Origin: Micromonospora sp. FIMYZ51 | Lineage (GTDB): Bacteria; Actinomycetota; Actinomycetes; Mycobacteriales; Micromonosporaceae | Reading direction: 5' to 3' | Length of the DNA stretch: 64,000 nt | NCBI RefSeq assembly: GCF_038246755.1 | Contig: NZ_CP134706.1 | Coordinates: 372,001-436,000, forward strand | In this document: positions 35,874 through 44,255 of the stretch, one piece after another | How positions within the stretch are numbered: position 1 is the first letter of the stretch | How the letters are laid out: every line of letters starts with the position of its first letter | Notes under the pieces: model-generated | The model's input: only the letters and a program-made list of their open reading frames with translations | The model's database searches: none | Told to the model about the DNA's origin: nothing | Program-made: the position numbers and the translations under genes

Positions 35874-37145
35874 TCACAGGTCGTCTCCGATCTCGTCGGC
35901 GGCCTCATTCTGCGGCGTTTCCGAGGTCGGAGGCAGCAGAGAGGCAGCAGAGGCGTTGAACGCGGCCAGGACGCGGGCGGCGTAGTCGTCCGGCGTGTGG
36001 GTGTAGCGGTTGAGCGTGGTGGAAGCCTGCTCGTGGCCCATGACCCGCTGCACCAGGTTGATCGGAACGCCGTCGGTGACCAGCCAGGTGGCGTAGGCGT
36101 GCCGCAGGTCATGAAAGCGCATCCCACCGACAGCCTTGCTCGCGACGCAGGCGACCGCTTCCCGCTCGGTGGTGAACTCCGCCGACCACTCGACGCCTTC
36201 CCGGTCGGGCCAGAGCGCACGGTACCGATGTGGGCCGGCGTCGACGACCTGGCCGAGCAGGCCGGCGCGGACCAGCGAGGGCAGCCAGACCCGGCGGCGG
36301 AAGTTCGACCGGCGCAGTGGGCGCCCGACCCGGTCGCGGAAGACCAGCGTGCGCGGGTCCGGGTTGTCGGCGGCGGCGTGCAGCTGGCGCAGCGCGTCGA
36401 CGAGGAAGCCGGGCAGCGGCACGGTCCGCACTCCGGCGCGACTCTTCGGGTACGGGCGCAGCACGATCCCGCCGTGCGTCTCCTCGGCGACCTGGACGAC
36501 GCGCAGCGATGCCCGGTCGAGGTCGACAGACGACCAGGTGAGGCCCGCACACTCGCCCCAGCGGAGCCCAGCCCCGGCAGCGGCGCAGACGATCGCACGA
36601 TGGCGAGGCGGTACCGCCGGGAGCAGCTTGCCGAAGAAGTCCTCTCGACTGATCGTGACCGGCTTGACGTCGCGGGACCGGTCACGGGGCAGCTTGACGC
36701 CCTCGGCGGGGTCGACCGCGATCAGCCGCGCCTGAACAGCCGTACGGAGGATCATCGAGAGCAGTTGGTAGCACTTGGCCACAGTGGCGGGAGCAAGTTC
36801 GCGGGCAAGCCCGGTCACCCACTCCTGCACCGACATGAAGTCGACCTTCCCGAGTGGCCAGTCACCCCACTTGGGCAGGACATGAGCCCGGAGCAGGGAC
36901 ACGGTTCGCTCGGTGGTGCGCGCTTCGACCGAGCGGGTAGCGAGCCACTGTTGGGCGAAATCACCGAAGCGGGTGCGGCCGGCGTGCGGGTTGACGTAGG
37001 TGCCCCGGTTCAGGCTGCCTTCAACCTCCACCAGATAGGCATTGGCCTCCCGCTTCGTGCGGAAGCTCTTCGACTTCTGCTGACCGGCAGGGTCACGCCA
37101 GCAGGCGCGGAAGGTCCCGGCCGGAGTCTTGCGTACGAAGCCCAT
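35874..37145 (-). CDS. int: Tyrosine recombinase / integrase
   Basis: The 423-aa site-specific recombinase drives integration and, with the excisionase, excision. It has an AP2-like arm-binding N-terminus (GTFRACWRDPAGQQKSKSF), a core-binding SAM-like domain (about 55-150) and a catalytic domain with R195 (GLRWGE), K234, H345-x-x-R348 (FHDLRHAYATW), H371 (MGHEQASTT) and the nucleophile Y381 (NRYTHT). All catalytic residues are present. Its ATG overlaps the xis stop by 1 nt. The 3' end carries arm-type repeat candidates next to attL. Confidence 0.95.
   Translation of the reverse strand: MGFVRKTPAGTFRACWRDPAGQQKSKSFRTKREANAYLVEVEGSLNRGTYVNPHAGRTRFGDFAQQWLATRSVEARTTERTVSLLRAHVLPKWGDWPLGKVDFMSVQEWVTGLARELAPATVAKCYQLLSMILRTAVQARLIAVDPAEGVKLPRDRSRDVKPVTISREDFFGKLLPAVPPRHRAIVCAAAGAGLRWGECAGLTWSSVDLDRASLRVVQVAEETHGGIVLRPYPKSRAGVRTVPLPGFLVDALRQLHAAADNPDPRTLVFRDRVGRPLRRSNFRRRVWLPSLVRAGLLGQVVDAGPHRYRALWPDREGVEWSAEFTTEREAVACVASKAVGGMRFHDLRHAYATWLVTDGVPINLVQRVMGHEQASTTLNRYTHTPDDYAARVLAAFNASAASLLPPTSETPQNEAADEIGDDL
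35931..35951. repeat. Left arm-type repeats near attL
   Basis: AGGCAGCAGA occurs twice (35931-35940 and 35942-35951), about 85-100 bp inside the left core. AGGCAGC also occurs three times near the right core (50280-50305). Paired short direct repeats flanking the core are the expected arm-binding sites of the integrase. Confidence 0.55.
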
Positions 37146-37417
37146 CAGCGCCCCCGACCATGCTCGGTGCCGGTGGCGGTGGGTTCCTCTGCGATGCCGT
37201 CAAGCCAGGCATGGAACCGGACACGGGGGATCAGCCAGCGACCACCGAGACGGGTCGCCGGAATCGTGCCGTCACGGACGAGGGCGTACGTGCTGCCGAG
37301 CGAGATCCCCAGCAGCTTGGCGACCTCACGCACGGTGTAGGTGACCGGCTCGACGACGGTTGTCCCGGTACGAGGGACGAGCCGAACGACGGGAGCCGGG
37401 CGGGCGGTGGTGCTCAT
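37145..37417 (-). CDS. xis: Excisionase, MerR-type helix-turn-helix
   Basis: The 90-aa DNA-binding protein has an excisionase-family winged helix (TVREVAKLLGISLGSTYALVRDGTIPATRLGGRWLIPR split over residues 28-66). Xis bends DNA at att sites and steers Int towards excision. It is coupled to int by a 1-nt overlap (ATGA), as in pSAM2. An RBS-like GAGG stands before the ATG at 37417. Confidence 0.9.
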   Translation of the reverse strand: MSTTARPAPVVRLVPRTGTTVVEPVTYTVREVAKLLGISLGSTYALVRDGTIPATRLGGRWLIPRVRFHAWLDGIAEEPTATGTEHGRGR

Positions 37418-37444
37418 GACGGTGACCTCCTCAGGTCTCTCGGG

Positions 37445-39220
37445 TCAGGCAGCAGCCGGCGCGGTGCCGGCCGGGGTGGTGCCGAGTTCGTGGGCGAGTT
37501 CCTCGCGGCCGGCGGCTTGTCGCTCTCTGGCCATGGCGGCGACGGTGTTGGCGAGGAGGGCGTCACCGGTGGTGTGCCAGCCGACACCGGCGAAGGTGAG
37601 GGTGCCGACGATGAGGGTGGTGTTCTCGTCGCCGAGCTGGCGGCCGTCTGTCGGGTGCCCGTGTTCCTCGTGCTGCCGGTGGGCGCGGCGAGTGTCGCGC
37701 AGGAGTTGGAAGGTGACGGAGTACCGCCGGGCTTTGGTGAGGAAGTGGCCGCCGAAGCCGAGCATGTGCGCCCAGCGGCGTAGCCGGGCGTACGGGTTGG
37801 TGTTGGCCGGTTTCGTCGATTCGGTGTCAAGGGCGGCTTGACGTTGGGCGACGCAGACCGGGCAGGCGGCGTATCGGGTGTGGGTACCGCAGTCGGGGCA
37901 CTCCCAGCGCGGGACGAAGCCGGGGCGGGGTCGGTGGTCGCGGGGCCGCTGGGACAGTGGCACGGGGGTGCCGGTGGGCCGGCCGAGTCGCCAGCAGGCA
38001 TCGATGAGGCGGGCGGTGTGGTCGCCGTCGGGGTCGGCGTGGTCCCCGATGGTGTCGGCGGTGAGGCGGGTGGAGCGGTGCCCGGTTACCTCGGTGCTCT
38101 TGGTGGCGTACTTGGCAAGGTAGCCGGCGACCATGCTGTCGGTGACCTCACCTTGGCCGGTGAGGGTGATGGGTCGGATGTCGAGCTGCTCGCCCCAGGC
38201 GATTGGCCAGCCGGCGGGCTGGTCGGGGTGGTCGGGGGTGGTGAAGGCGACCTGTGCGGCGGCGTGCCGGAGCGCGTCAACGAGGTCGTCGACGGTGAAC
38301 GCGGCCGGTGGTGGGACGACGGCGGCGGGATCGTCGGGGTCGACGCCGTCCAGGCGGACGAGGGCGTGGAAGTGGACCGCGCCGCGTGCTTGGAACTCTG
38401 CCGCTTTGCCGTGCGACAGCCGGACCGGTGGGACCGTCCGGATGTTGCCTGAGGCGGTGGTGACCTGGACGCGCGGGATGCCGCGGCGACGGGCGAGCTT
38501 GGCCAGGTGCCGTTCCGCGGCTTGTTTGGTGCGGTGCCACAGCTCGCCGGAGTACAGGTTCCAGACGACCTGGTGGTCATGGTCGTAGCAGTCCAGGCAC
38601 AGCGGCTGACCGAGGACGCTGTCACCGGGCTCGTGTCGTGCCCAGCAGACGGCGGGGCGGCCGTGTGGGCAGTGGCCGGCGGTGGGGTCGTCGGCGCGGC
38701 GGGCGTGGCAGGGGTCGGGGCGGCAGTCGCAGCGCTTGCGGTCCCGGCAGGTGTGCTTGCGGACCGCGCGGACGTGGACCGGCCCGAAGGATGGGGCGGT
38801 GAAGGTGGGGAACACGGCCGGGTGTTGGGTGACGGTGTCGGGGACGCCCTTGCCGCCGACGAGGCCGGCGCGTAGGAGCTGGTACGCGTCGCGTTGGTAG
38901 GTGTGGGCGCAGGATGGGCAGACGGTGGCGCGCCGGTTGCCGCAGGCGGTGTAGATGACCGCGTCGGGCATGGCGTCGGTGTGTCGCTGCTCGACGACGC
39001 GTCCGGTGGCCGGTTCGACGGTGAGGAGCTGGCCGGCGAGCCGGATCGGGCGGGTACAACCAGCGGCGGCGCGGACATGCTCGATCCAGCCGAAGTAGTC
39101 CGGTCGGGTGGCACGGGTGAAGGCGGCCCCGGCGGCGGTGTAGTCGTAGACGATGGTGTCGGCGTTCGAGCCCACACCCCGGGCCGAAGCGCGGGGTGTG
39201 AGGTCCAGCGTCGAGGCCAT
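37445..39220 (-). CDS. repSA: RepSA-type rolling-circle replication initiator
   Basis: The 591-aa initiator nicks the element's double-strand origin for autonomous replication after excision. The HUH motif is visible as VHFHALVRL (His 283 and 285), and the catalytic-tyrosine region as YLAKYATKST (Y367, Y371). Cysteine-rich zinc sites lie around 93-104 (CGN...CPSC), 158-211 and near 450 (CPDCGTHTRYAACPVC). The ATG at 39220 overlaps the stop of the upstream small gene (ATGA). The frame runs further upstream, but that part is out-of-frame shadow of the neighbour. Confidence 0.9.
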   Translation of the reverse strand: MASTLDLTPRASARGVGSNADTIVYDYTAAGAAFTRATRPDYFGWIEHVRAAAGCTRPIRLAGQLLTVEPATGRVVEQRHTDAMPDAVIYTACGNRRATVCPSCAHTYQRDAYQLLRAGLVGGKGVPDTVTQHPAVFPTFTAPSFGPVHVRAVRKHTCRDRKRCDCRPDPCHARRADDPTAGHCPHGRPAVCWARHEPGDSVLGQPLCLDCYDHDHQVVWNLYSGELWHRTKQAAERHLAKLARRRGIPRVQVTTASGNIRTVPPVRLSHGKAAEFQARGAVHFHALVRLDGVDPDDPAAVVPPPAAFTVDDLVDALRHAAAQVAFTTPDHPDQPAGWPIAWGEQLDIRPITLTGQGEVTDSMVAGYLAKYATKSTEVTGHRSTRLTADTIGDHADPDGDHTARLIDACWRLGRPTGTPVPLSQRPRDHRPRPGFVPRWECPDCGTHTRYAACPVCVAQRQAALDTESTKPANTNPYARLRRWAHMLGFGGHFLTKARRYSVTFQLLRDTRRAHRQHEEHGHPTDGRQLGDENTTLIVGTLTFAGVGWHTTGDALLANTVAAMARERQAAGREELAHELGTTPAGTAPAAA

Positions 39221-39486
39221 CAAGCCGCAGTCCCGTTCGGGGTGCGGGTGGTGATGGTGCGTTCGGTGACGATGACCCGGCAGGCGCCGCACTGGCGTTT
39301 GGCCGGCTCGTGCCGGTGGCACGGGATCTGGACGGTCTGTCCGCCGCAGCGGACGGTGACCGGTGCCCGGCAGGGTCCGCCGGGGATGACGTCGACGACG
39401 GTCCGTCGGATGTCGTAGGGGTGCCCGTCGGGGTGGACGGGGCAGGTGTGGACGACCTGTTCGATGTCGACGAGGTAGATGGTCAT
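39220..39486 (-). CDS. Cysteine-rich small AICE protein
   Basis: The 88-aa product is unassigned. It has several Cys/His pairs (CPVHPDGHPYD, CHRHEPAKRQCGACRV) that could bind zinc. It overlaps repSA by 1 nt and the upstream DUF2637 gene by 4 nt, so it belongs to the coupled replication/transfer operon. Small cysteine-rich proteins at this position are common in pSAM2-type elements. Confidence 0.75.
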   Translation of the reverse strand: MTIYLVDIEQVVHTCPVHPDGHPYDIRRTVVDVIPGGPCRAPVTVRCGGQTVQIPCHRHEPAKRQCGACRVIVTERTITTRTPNGTAA

Positions 39487-40202
39487 CGGGCATCACCGGT
39501 CAGGGTGACGAGGAGTTGCCCGGCGACGGCCGGGGCGATGTCGAGCCGATCGGCCAGCTCGACGGCAGTGATCGGTGACCCGGTGTTCTGCTCGTGCTGT
39601 ACGGCGGCGAACCGGGCCATGGGCAGGAGGTGAGTCGGCACCTCGACCGGCTCCGGCTCGGTGGCCGGCATGGTGGGCTGGATAGCCGGACGGGGTTGCG
39701 GGTCGATGGTGAGAGCAGCCGGCGGTGCCGGTTCAGTGGTGACCTGCTCGGCCACCTCAGCCCGGATCGGCTCGGTTGGCTCGACAGCCGGCGCGGTGGG
39801 ATTGTCGCCCTTGACGGGTGCGAGGACGAGTTTGACCAGGGCCATGAAGGCCAGGGCGGGTACGGCCGAGAGCAGCCAGCCGGAGATGCCCGGCTTGGCG
39901 ACCGCGAGTTGCGCGGCGAGGGAGAGACCGGCGGCGGCGATGAGCAGGAACAGGGGGTAGCCGATGGGAGCACCGATCCGGCGACGACGCCGGATGGTCA
40001 GCAGGCAGGCGATGGGGACGAGTTCGGAGATGACGGCGTTGGCCCAGCCGAACCATTCCCCGGTTCCGGCCGGGGAGTTGTCGAGAGTCCAGTCCTTGAC
40101 GTGGGTGAAAGAGGCGGCACCGGCGAAGCCGGCGACGACGAACAGGATGAGGACCAGGACGACACCCTCGATTCGGGTGCCGGTGGTGGGTTGACGGTTC
40201 AT
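39483..40202 (-). CDS. DUF2637 membrane protein (Spd-like)
   Basis: The 239-aa protein has four hydrophobic helices in the first 120 residues (VVLVLILFVVAGFAGAASFTH, then WANAVISELVPIACLL and others), matching DUF2637 proteins of actinomycete plasmids. A Pro/Glu-rich linker and a C-terminal winged-helix-like segment (ITAVELADRLDIAPAVAGQLLVTL) follow. Such proteins are thought to act with Tra in intramycelial spread. The ATG at 40202 overlaps the upstream 24-codon gene. Confidence 0.8.
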   Translation of the reverse strand: MNRQPTTGTRIEGVVLVLILFVVAGFAGAASFTHVKDWTLDNSPAGTGEWFGWANAVISELVPIACLLTIRRRRRIGAPIGYPLFLLIAAAGLSLAAQLAVAKPGISGWLLSAVPALAFMALVKLVLAPVKGDNPTAPAVEPTEPIRAEVAEQVTTEPAPPAALTIDPQPRPAIQPTMPATEPEPVEVPTHLLPMARFAAVQHEQNTGSPITAVELADRLDIAPAVAGQLLVTLTGDAR

Positions 40203-40273
40203 CGGACACCGCCCATGTAGGCCATGGCGATGCCGATGAGCAGGATGACGCCGAAGGTGATCAGGACGCCCAT
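40199..40273 (-). CDS. 24-residue membrane peptide in the AICE operon
   Basis: A very short frame (ATG 40273, TGA at 40199) encodes one hydrophobic helix, MGVLITFGVILLIGIAMAY, and a basic end. It is supported by a good binding site (AAGGAG, 7 nt upstream) and by 4-nt or 1-nt stop-start overlaps with both neighbours, exactly like every other junction in this operon. It may be an Spd-type pore helper. No homologue is known to me. Confidence 0.65.
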   Translation of the reverse strand: MGVLITFGVILLIGIAMAYMGGVR

Positions 40274-40620
40274 CAGGAGTCTCCTTCGTGGCAGTCGAGG
40301 CAGCAGCCGTAGCGGTGCGGGATGTAGTAGGGCTGGACCAGGCCACAGACGGCGCAGGTACGGCGGGCACGCAGTGCCTTGCCGATCGCCTCTCGTTGCG
40401 CGGGGGTAGCGGTGCGCTTGGGCTTGGCCAGGTCGAGGCGGTAGAGGTAGGCGACGCGCTTACCGCGCCGCCAGAGGATCTGGGCGACGGGGTCATTCCC
40501 GCCGGGACGCAGACCGGCAGCGCGAAGCTGCCGCAGGGTGGCGAGCCCGTTGGGTGCCATCCGGTAGGGGTAGGTGGGGAACCCGAAGCGGGTGCCGGTC
40601 GGGTCGTAGTAAGTGGTCAC
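40273..40620 (-). CDS. RRQRL-motif-like zinc-binding protein
   Basis: The 115-aa protein has the central stretch ATLRQLRAAGLRPGG seen in the RRQRL-motif family of AICE-borne proteins. Its C-terminal cysteine set, CAVC then CCLDC, probably binds zinc. Start GTG 40620 overlaps the stop of the upstream HTH gene by 3 nt. Function is unknown; the family appears only in element-type operons as far as I recall. Confidence 0.75.
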   Translation of the reverse strand: MTTYYDPTGTRFGFPTYPYRMAPNGLATLRQLRAAGLRPGGNDPVAQILWRRGKRVAYLYRLDLAKPKRTATPAQREAIGKALRARRTCAVCGLVQPYYIPHRYGCCLDCHEGDS

Positions 40621-40916
40621 GGCCGGTCTCCCCAGCGTTGCTGGGCGGCTTGGCGGGAGATGCCGAGGCGCTGCCCGATCTCGGCCCAGGAGTAGCCGAA
40701 GGAGCGGAGCCCGACGACGGCGTCGGTGATTGCCTCGTCGATGACGGCGGAGAGGGCGACCAGGTCGCGAAGGGCTTCGACGTCCCCGGTGGCGACGCGG
40801 CGACCGTGGGCGCGAATGATGCGCCGGGCGAACGCGGCGAACTCGGTGTTCTCGACGACCTCCCGCCGCTTCTGTACGGGGATGCGAGGCGTCAAGGACT
40901 TCTTGACAGTGCTCAC
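40617..40916 (-). CDS. Small helix-turn-helix protein
   Basis: The 99-aa helical protein ends in a sigma-region-4-like HTH (YSWAEIGQRLGISRQAAQQRW). It probably binds DNA as a regulator of the transfer genes. Its ATG at 40916 overlaps the DUF6197 gene stop by 4 nt. Confidence 0.8.
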   Translation of the reverse strand: MSTVKKSLTPRIPVQKRREVVENTEFAAFARRIIRAHGRRVATGDVEALRDLVALSAVIDEAITDAVVGLRSFGYSWAEIGQRLGISRQAAQQRWGDRP

Positions 40917-41362
40917 CGGTTCTCACCCCCGGTGGTGTGGAGGTCATCCCACTCGTCGGCGGCCGTCTCCAGGGCGGTGATGACCTGCTCGGCGGTACGC
41001 GCCGGGTCGTCGTTCCACGAGTACGGGGAGGTGCGTTCGTCGATGACGAAGCCGTCCTCGTCGACGAGGAAGACCGGCGCGGTGGTGTCGAGGTAGTCGA
41101 CAAATGCGTCGAGCGCGGCGAGGTAGTCACCCAGGGCATCGGGGGCGAGTTGGGAGAAGTGCTGCACGCGGTGGCCGGCGGCGGCGATGCCGATGGCCCC
41201 GGCGACGCAGGCCGGCGGGGTCGGGGTGTCGGTGGTGGGGCGGTAGTAGGTGCCCTGGTGCCAGCCGTGCCGGCGCAGGTAGAGGGCAGCCATCCGGAGC
41301 AGGGCAGCAGTGGTGACCGTTCCGGTGGTAGGTGGGTTCTGGGTAGCCTTCATGGCAGCCAC
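40913..41362 (-). CDS. DUF6197 family protein
   Basis: The 149-aa protein matches my memory of DUF6197: LLRMAALYLRRHGWHQGTYY near the start and a conserved C-V-A-G-A-I-G segment (ACVAGAIGIAAAG). These proteins occur on actinomycete plasmids and AICEs, and the function is unknown. AAAGGA lies upstream of the ATG at 41362. Confidence 0.8.
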   Translation of the reverse strand: MAAMKATQNPPTTGTVTTAALLRMAALYLRRHGWHQGTYYRPTTDTPTPPACVAGAIGIAAAGHRVQHFSQLAPDALGDYLAALDAFVDYLDTTAPVFLVDEDGFVIDERTSPYSWNDDPARTAEQVITALETAADEWDDLHTTGGENR

Positions 41363-41439
41363 GTCCTTTCAGAAGGGCTTGGTGGGAGGTCGGCGGAACC
41401 GGTCTGCTTTCCAGGGCTTGAGCCGGTTCCGTCGGCCGA

Positions 41440-41649
41440 TCAGTTGGCGCGTAGCCGCAGGTAGCGGCGGAATCGGGTGGGATCGCCGGGCACCTGTACG
41501 GGTGCTGAGGCGAAGACGAGGAGCCCGCGTTCGGTGGCCAGCTCCATGAGCGTGGCGATCTCCTCGGCCGTACCGATGACGTGTCGGTCGGTGTACCCGG
41601 TGGCCGGTGGCGGGGTGCGACGGGCGCGGATCAGCTCTCGCAGTTTCAT
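41440..41649 (-). CDS. Small hypothetical AICE protein
   Basis: The 69-aa basic product (MKLRELIRARRTPPP start) contains a short helix TAEEIATLMELATERGLLVFAS and no recognised domain. Its ATG at 41649 overlaps the tra stop (ATGA), so it is translated with the transfer ATPase. A 77-bp gap follows before the DUF6197 gene. Confidence 0.7.
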   Translation of the reverse strand: MKLRELIRARRTPPPATGYTDRHVIGTAEEIATLMELATERGLLVFASAPVQVPGDPTRFRRYLRLRAN

Positions 41650-42512
41650 GCGGCGGTTCCCCAATCGAGTCGAGATCCGGTCGGGTCGGATGAGCGGGTG
41701 GGACGACGAGTCCAGGCGGCGTAGTCGGCGATGCCGGCAATCTGGGCGTCGGTCAGGTAGGCGACCTTGATGCGGCGGGGAGTGCCGCCTTCGGCGATGA
41801 GGTACGCGGCGCCCTGGTTGGTGGGGGCGATGTCGGTGGCGGTGTAGCCCTGCTCGGCCCATCCGTGGCCGAGGACGATGTTGGAGCTGTTGGGGGTGGT
41901 GCAGCGGAACGCGGCGCGGTAGCCGAACAGGTCCCGCAGGCTGGTGGGGATGATGTCGAACGACGGTCGCTGGGTGGCGGCGACGACGGGGATGCCGGCG
42001 GCACGGCCTCGGGCGACCAGGTCCCGTAGGAGAGCGACGAACTCTTCCTGTTCCTGCTTGCCGCCGATGGTGGCGGAGTAGAAGGCGATCTCGTCGACCA
42101 GGACGGTGATGACGGAGAGGCCGTCGAGAGCGGTGACCTTGCGACGCCCGTGGGCGCGCAGCCACGCGTACCGGTTGTTCATCACCTGCTGTAGGCGTCG
42201 GAGGACGTCGAGCGCGGCGGTGATGTCGGGGCCGATGAAGGCGTCGGCGCAGTCTTCCCACTGGCCGAGTTCGACGAGCTTGCCGTCGAGCAGGACGAGG
42301 CGGGAGTCAGCCGAGAGAGCGGCGTGGGCCGCGATGGTGTTGAGTAGGCCGGACTTACCGCCGCCGGGTTCACCGCCGGCGAGCAGGTTGCGATAGGCCA
42401 GGGTGATGTAGACAGGCTGGCCGAACTCGTCGATGCCGACGAAGATCGGGTCGAACATCGACAGGCCAGGCCCCACCGGAATGCCGGCGGTCGGGGCGGG
42501 TGCCGTAGTCAT
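41646..42512 (-). CDS. FtsK/SpoIIIE-family conjugal transfer ATPase (Tra)
   Basis: This is the DNA pump of the element, which moves double-stranded DNA between mycelia. The 288-aa product has Walker A GGEPGGGKSG (K53), Walker B TVLVDEIAF (D140, E141) and the sensor region PVVAATQRPSFDIIPTSLR, all intact. It is about the size of TraSA of pSAM2. The ATG at 42512 has AAGGAGGG close upstream. It lacks membrane helices; the gene just upstream encodes a membrane protein that probably supplies the anchor. Confidence 0.9.
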   Translation of the reverse strand: MTTAPAPTAGIPVGPGLSMFDPIFVGIDEFGQPVYITLAYRNLLAGGEPGGGKSGLLNTIAAHAALSADSRLVLLDGKLVELGQWEDCADAFIGPDITAALDVLRRLQQVMNNRYAWLRAHGRRKVTALDGLSVITVLVDEIAFYSATIGGKQEQEEFVALLRDLVARGRAAGIPVVAATQRPSFDIIPTSLRDLFGYRAAFRCTTPNSSNIVLGHGWAEQGYTATDIAPTNQGAAYLIAEGGTPRRIKVAYLTDAQIAGIADYAAWTRRPTRSSDPTGSRLDWGTAA

Positions 42513-42597
42513 GGGTGCCCTCCTTGGGCGTTGATGGGCGCGGAGAGCCACACGAAGGAGCCCGTAGGGCTCCCCGCGTCCGGGATGGGTTGCGGGA

Positions 42598-43524
42598 TCA
42601 GATCCAGTCGGAGACGTCGTCGACGTCCGACGACGCTGCGGATGGCTTGCTGCCGTTGGCCGACGGGGCGGCCTGCTTCTTGGTCTGGATGGGCAGGGTG
42701 ACCGTGGGTGCCTGAACGTCGGGCAGGTCCAGGGCGGTGGGGATGACCGGCGTCGGTCGGTCGGTGGCCGGAGCGTCGGGAGTGATGACGTCGGCCAGCG
42801 GGGACGTGACGGTTGCGGTGAGCACCTCGCGGCGCTTGACGTCGAACCGCAGGTACGCGGCGTTCCCGTCGGAGGCGCGCTCGACCAGGACGGACGAGGC
42901 GTGGCAGGTGACGGCGATCTTGTCGAGTCGGCCTTCCAGGTCCGCCAGGGACAGGCCGGGTCGCAGGTAGACCCAGACCCGTTCGCCGACCGGGGTCGGC
43001 TTGGCCCACAGAATCAGCGGGAGGGAGCCAGACTGGTTGGCGATGATGAACTGCGCGAAGCAGACGCGCAGCCGGTGGCGCACGATCAGGCACCACACCC
43101 AGGCGACGACCTGGCGTCGAACGGTGGGGATGGTGGCCGGAACGCCGAGGACGACCGCGACGACGGCCAGGGTGACGATGGTCGGGGTGTGGGTGGCGAG
43201 CTGCACCCACGCCGTCAGCAGAGCGACGGCAAGGATGATTTCGGGGGTCCACCACCACAGCAGCCGCAGGACCGGCCAGATGCGGACCAGGAGCCAGGCC
43301 AGCGCGCCGCACGGGACGCCGATGGCCGCGCCGATGAACAGCGCGATGATGGGGTGTACGTAGGAGGCGGCCACCACGGCACCGAGTACGCCGAGGATGA
43401 CCGCAGTGAGGATGAACGCCATTCGGGCGTTGCGGGCCGAGGACCGGTGAACCTTGGCCTCGATTACTGTCACCGTTCCGGTTGACTTCCGGCCGAACGA
43501 GCGGCGAGGGCTAGACTTGGACAC
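42598..43524 (-). CDS. AICE membrane protein, probable partner of the Tra ATPase
   Basis: The 308-aa protein has about four membrane helices in residues 35-135 (AFILTAVILGVLGAVVAA, then PIIALFIGAAIG, then ILAVALLTAWVQLA, then IVTLAVVAVVLGV). A soluble domain and a Ser/Pro-rich tail follow. It sits 85 nt before the Tra gene in the same direction, and could form the membrane half of an FtsK-like machine. GTG 43524 was chosen for GGGAGGA 6 nt upstream; the longer frame reads through the leader hairpins. Confidence 0.75.
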   Translation of the reverse strand: MSKSSPRRSFGRKSTGTVTVIEAKVHRSSARNARMAFILTAVILGVLGAVVAASYVHPIIALFIGAAIGVPCGALAWLLVRIWPVLRLLWWWTPEIILAVALLTAWVQLATHTPTIVTLAVVAVVLGVPATIPTVRRQVVAWVWCLIVRHRLRVCFAQFIIANQSGSLPLILWAKPTPVGERVWVYLRPGLSLADLEGRLDKIAVTCHASSVLVERASDGNAAYLRFDVKRREVLTATVTSPLADVITPDAPATDRPTPVIPTALDLPDVQAPTVTLPIQTKKQAAPSANGSKPSAASSDVDDVSDWI

Positions 43525-43568
43525 GACACGTCCTCCCAAGCAATTGGGCTGGATGGGTTGGAGAGCAC

Positions 43569-43754
43569 GGGGTCGGCAGGTGTAGGAGCCAGTACCGGCC
43601 CCGGGCTCGAAATCACTCAGGCCGCGTAGCGACCCGTACTGAACTGGGCAGGCGGGGTCGGCAGGTGTAGAAACCAGTACCGACCCCGCGCCAATTGGAT
43701 AGGGCAACCACGGGTTGCCAGGGCCGGGAGAATAGGAGCCAGAAACGCTCCCGG
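43569..43754 (-). promoter_or_regulatory. Leader with three related hairpins before the transfer operon
   Basis: Three successive hairpins on the minus strand share the loop motif CTGG-T/C-T/C-CCTA or close forms. Hairpin 1 is 43569-43602 (GGGGTCGG / CCGGCCCC). Hairpin 2 is 43652-43689 (a perfect 10-bp stem, GCGGGGTCGG / CCGACCCCGC). Hairpin 3 is 43724-43754 (CCGGGAG / CTCCCGG). Hairpins 1 and 2 are near-duplicates. They lie in the 314-bp gap upstream of the membrane-protein and Tra genes, and may act as RNA control sites or protein-binding repeats. Confidence 0.6.
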
Positions 43755-43838
43755 ACCGAAGATGGATCAGATCAGCGGACCATCAGGCCGCTTCGTGCAT
43801 CAGACACCAGAGGCTCACACAGCGCGGTGAGCGAAGGA

Positions 43839-44159
43839 CTACTTAGCCGCCGAGTTACCAGCCTTCGGCTTCAGCGAGATGGCGCGGAACGCGACGCCGT
43901 TACGCCCGTTGGTCGCCCACGGAATGGCCTCCAACTGCTCGACAGCGACGAGCTGTCCCACCGTCACGCCCGGCTTCTCTCCCGCCGTGGTGATGGTGAT
44001 GATCTCGCCGCCGGTCTCGTCGAGTACGAAGACCTGGGTGGACCACATGAGCCGGCCGGTGTTCTTCTCCGACCGCTGATTGCCGTTCTGGTCGTTCTTC
44101 GGCTCGGGGTCCTTCGTCACCTGAACCTGCTTGCTCTGGGTGTCCACGTACAGCTTCAC
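43839..44159 (-). CDS. SCO3933-family regulatory protein
   Basis: The 106-aa protein resembles the SCO3933 family of AICE-borne proteins: VTKDPEPKNDQNG near the start, then LVAVEQLEAIPWATNGRNGVAFRA. It is predicted beta-rich and may bind nucleic acid. AGGAGGT lies directly before the ATG at 44159. It is the first gene of the long minus-strand operon and is divergent from the XRE regulator. Confidence 0.8.
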   Translation of the reverse strand: MKLYVDTQSKQVQVTKDPEPKNDQNGNQRSEKNTGRLMWSTQVFVLDETGGEIITITTAGEKPGVTVGQLVAVEQLEAIPWATNGRNGVAFRAISLKPKAGNSAAK

Positions 44160-44255
44160 AACAGACCTCCTGTGTCTCGGGCCAGATATTGAGCTTGTCC
44201 CCGGTGGACTCTTGCTCTTGGCCTCCTGCGGATAAGGCTCCCGGAAAGCGGGGGA

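Noticed and set aside
43561..43754. CRISPR-like array suggested by repeated segments before the transfer operon
   Set aside because: There are only three imperfect units, each a self-complementary hairpin with unequal spacing and no spacers or cas genes.
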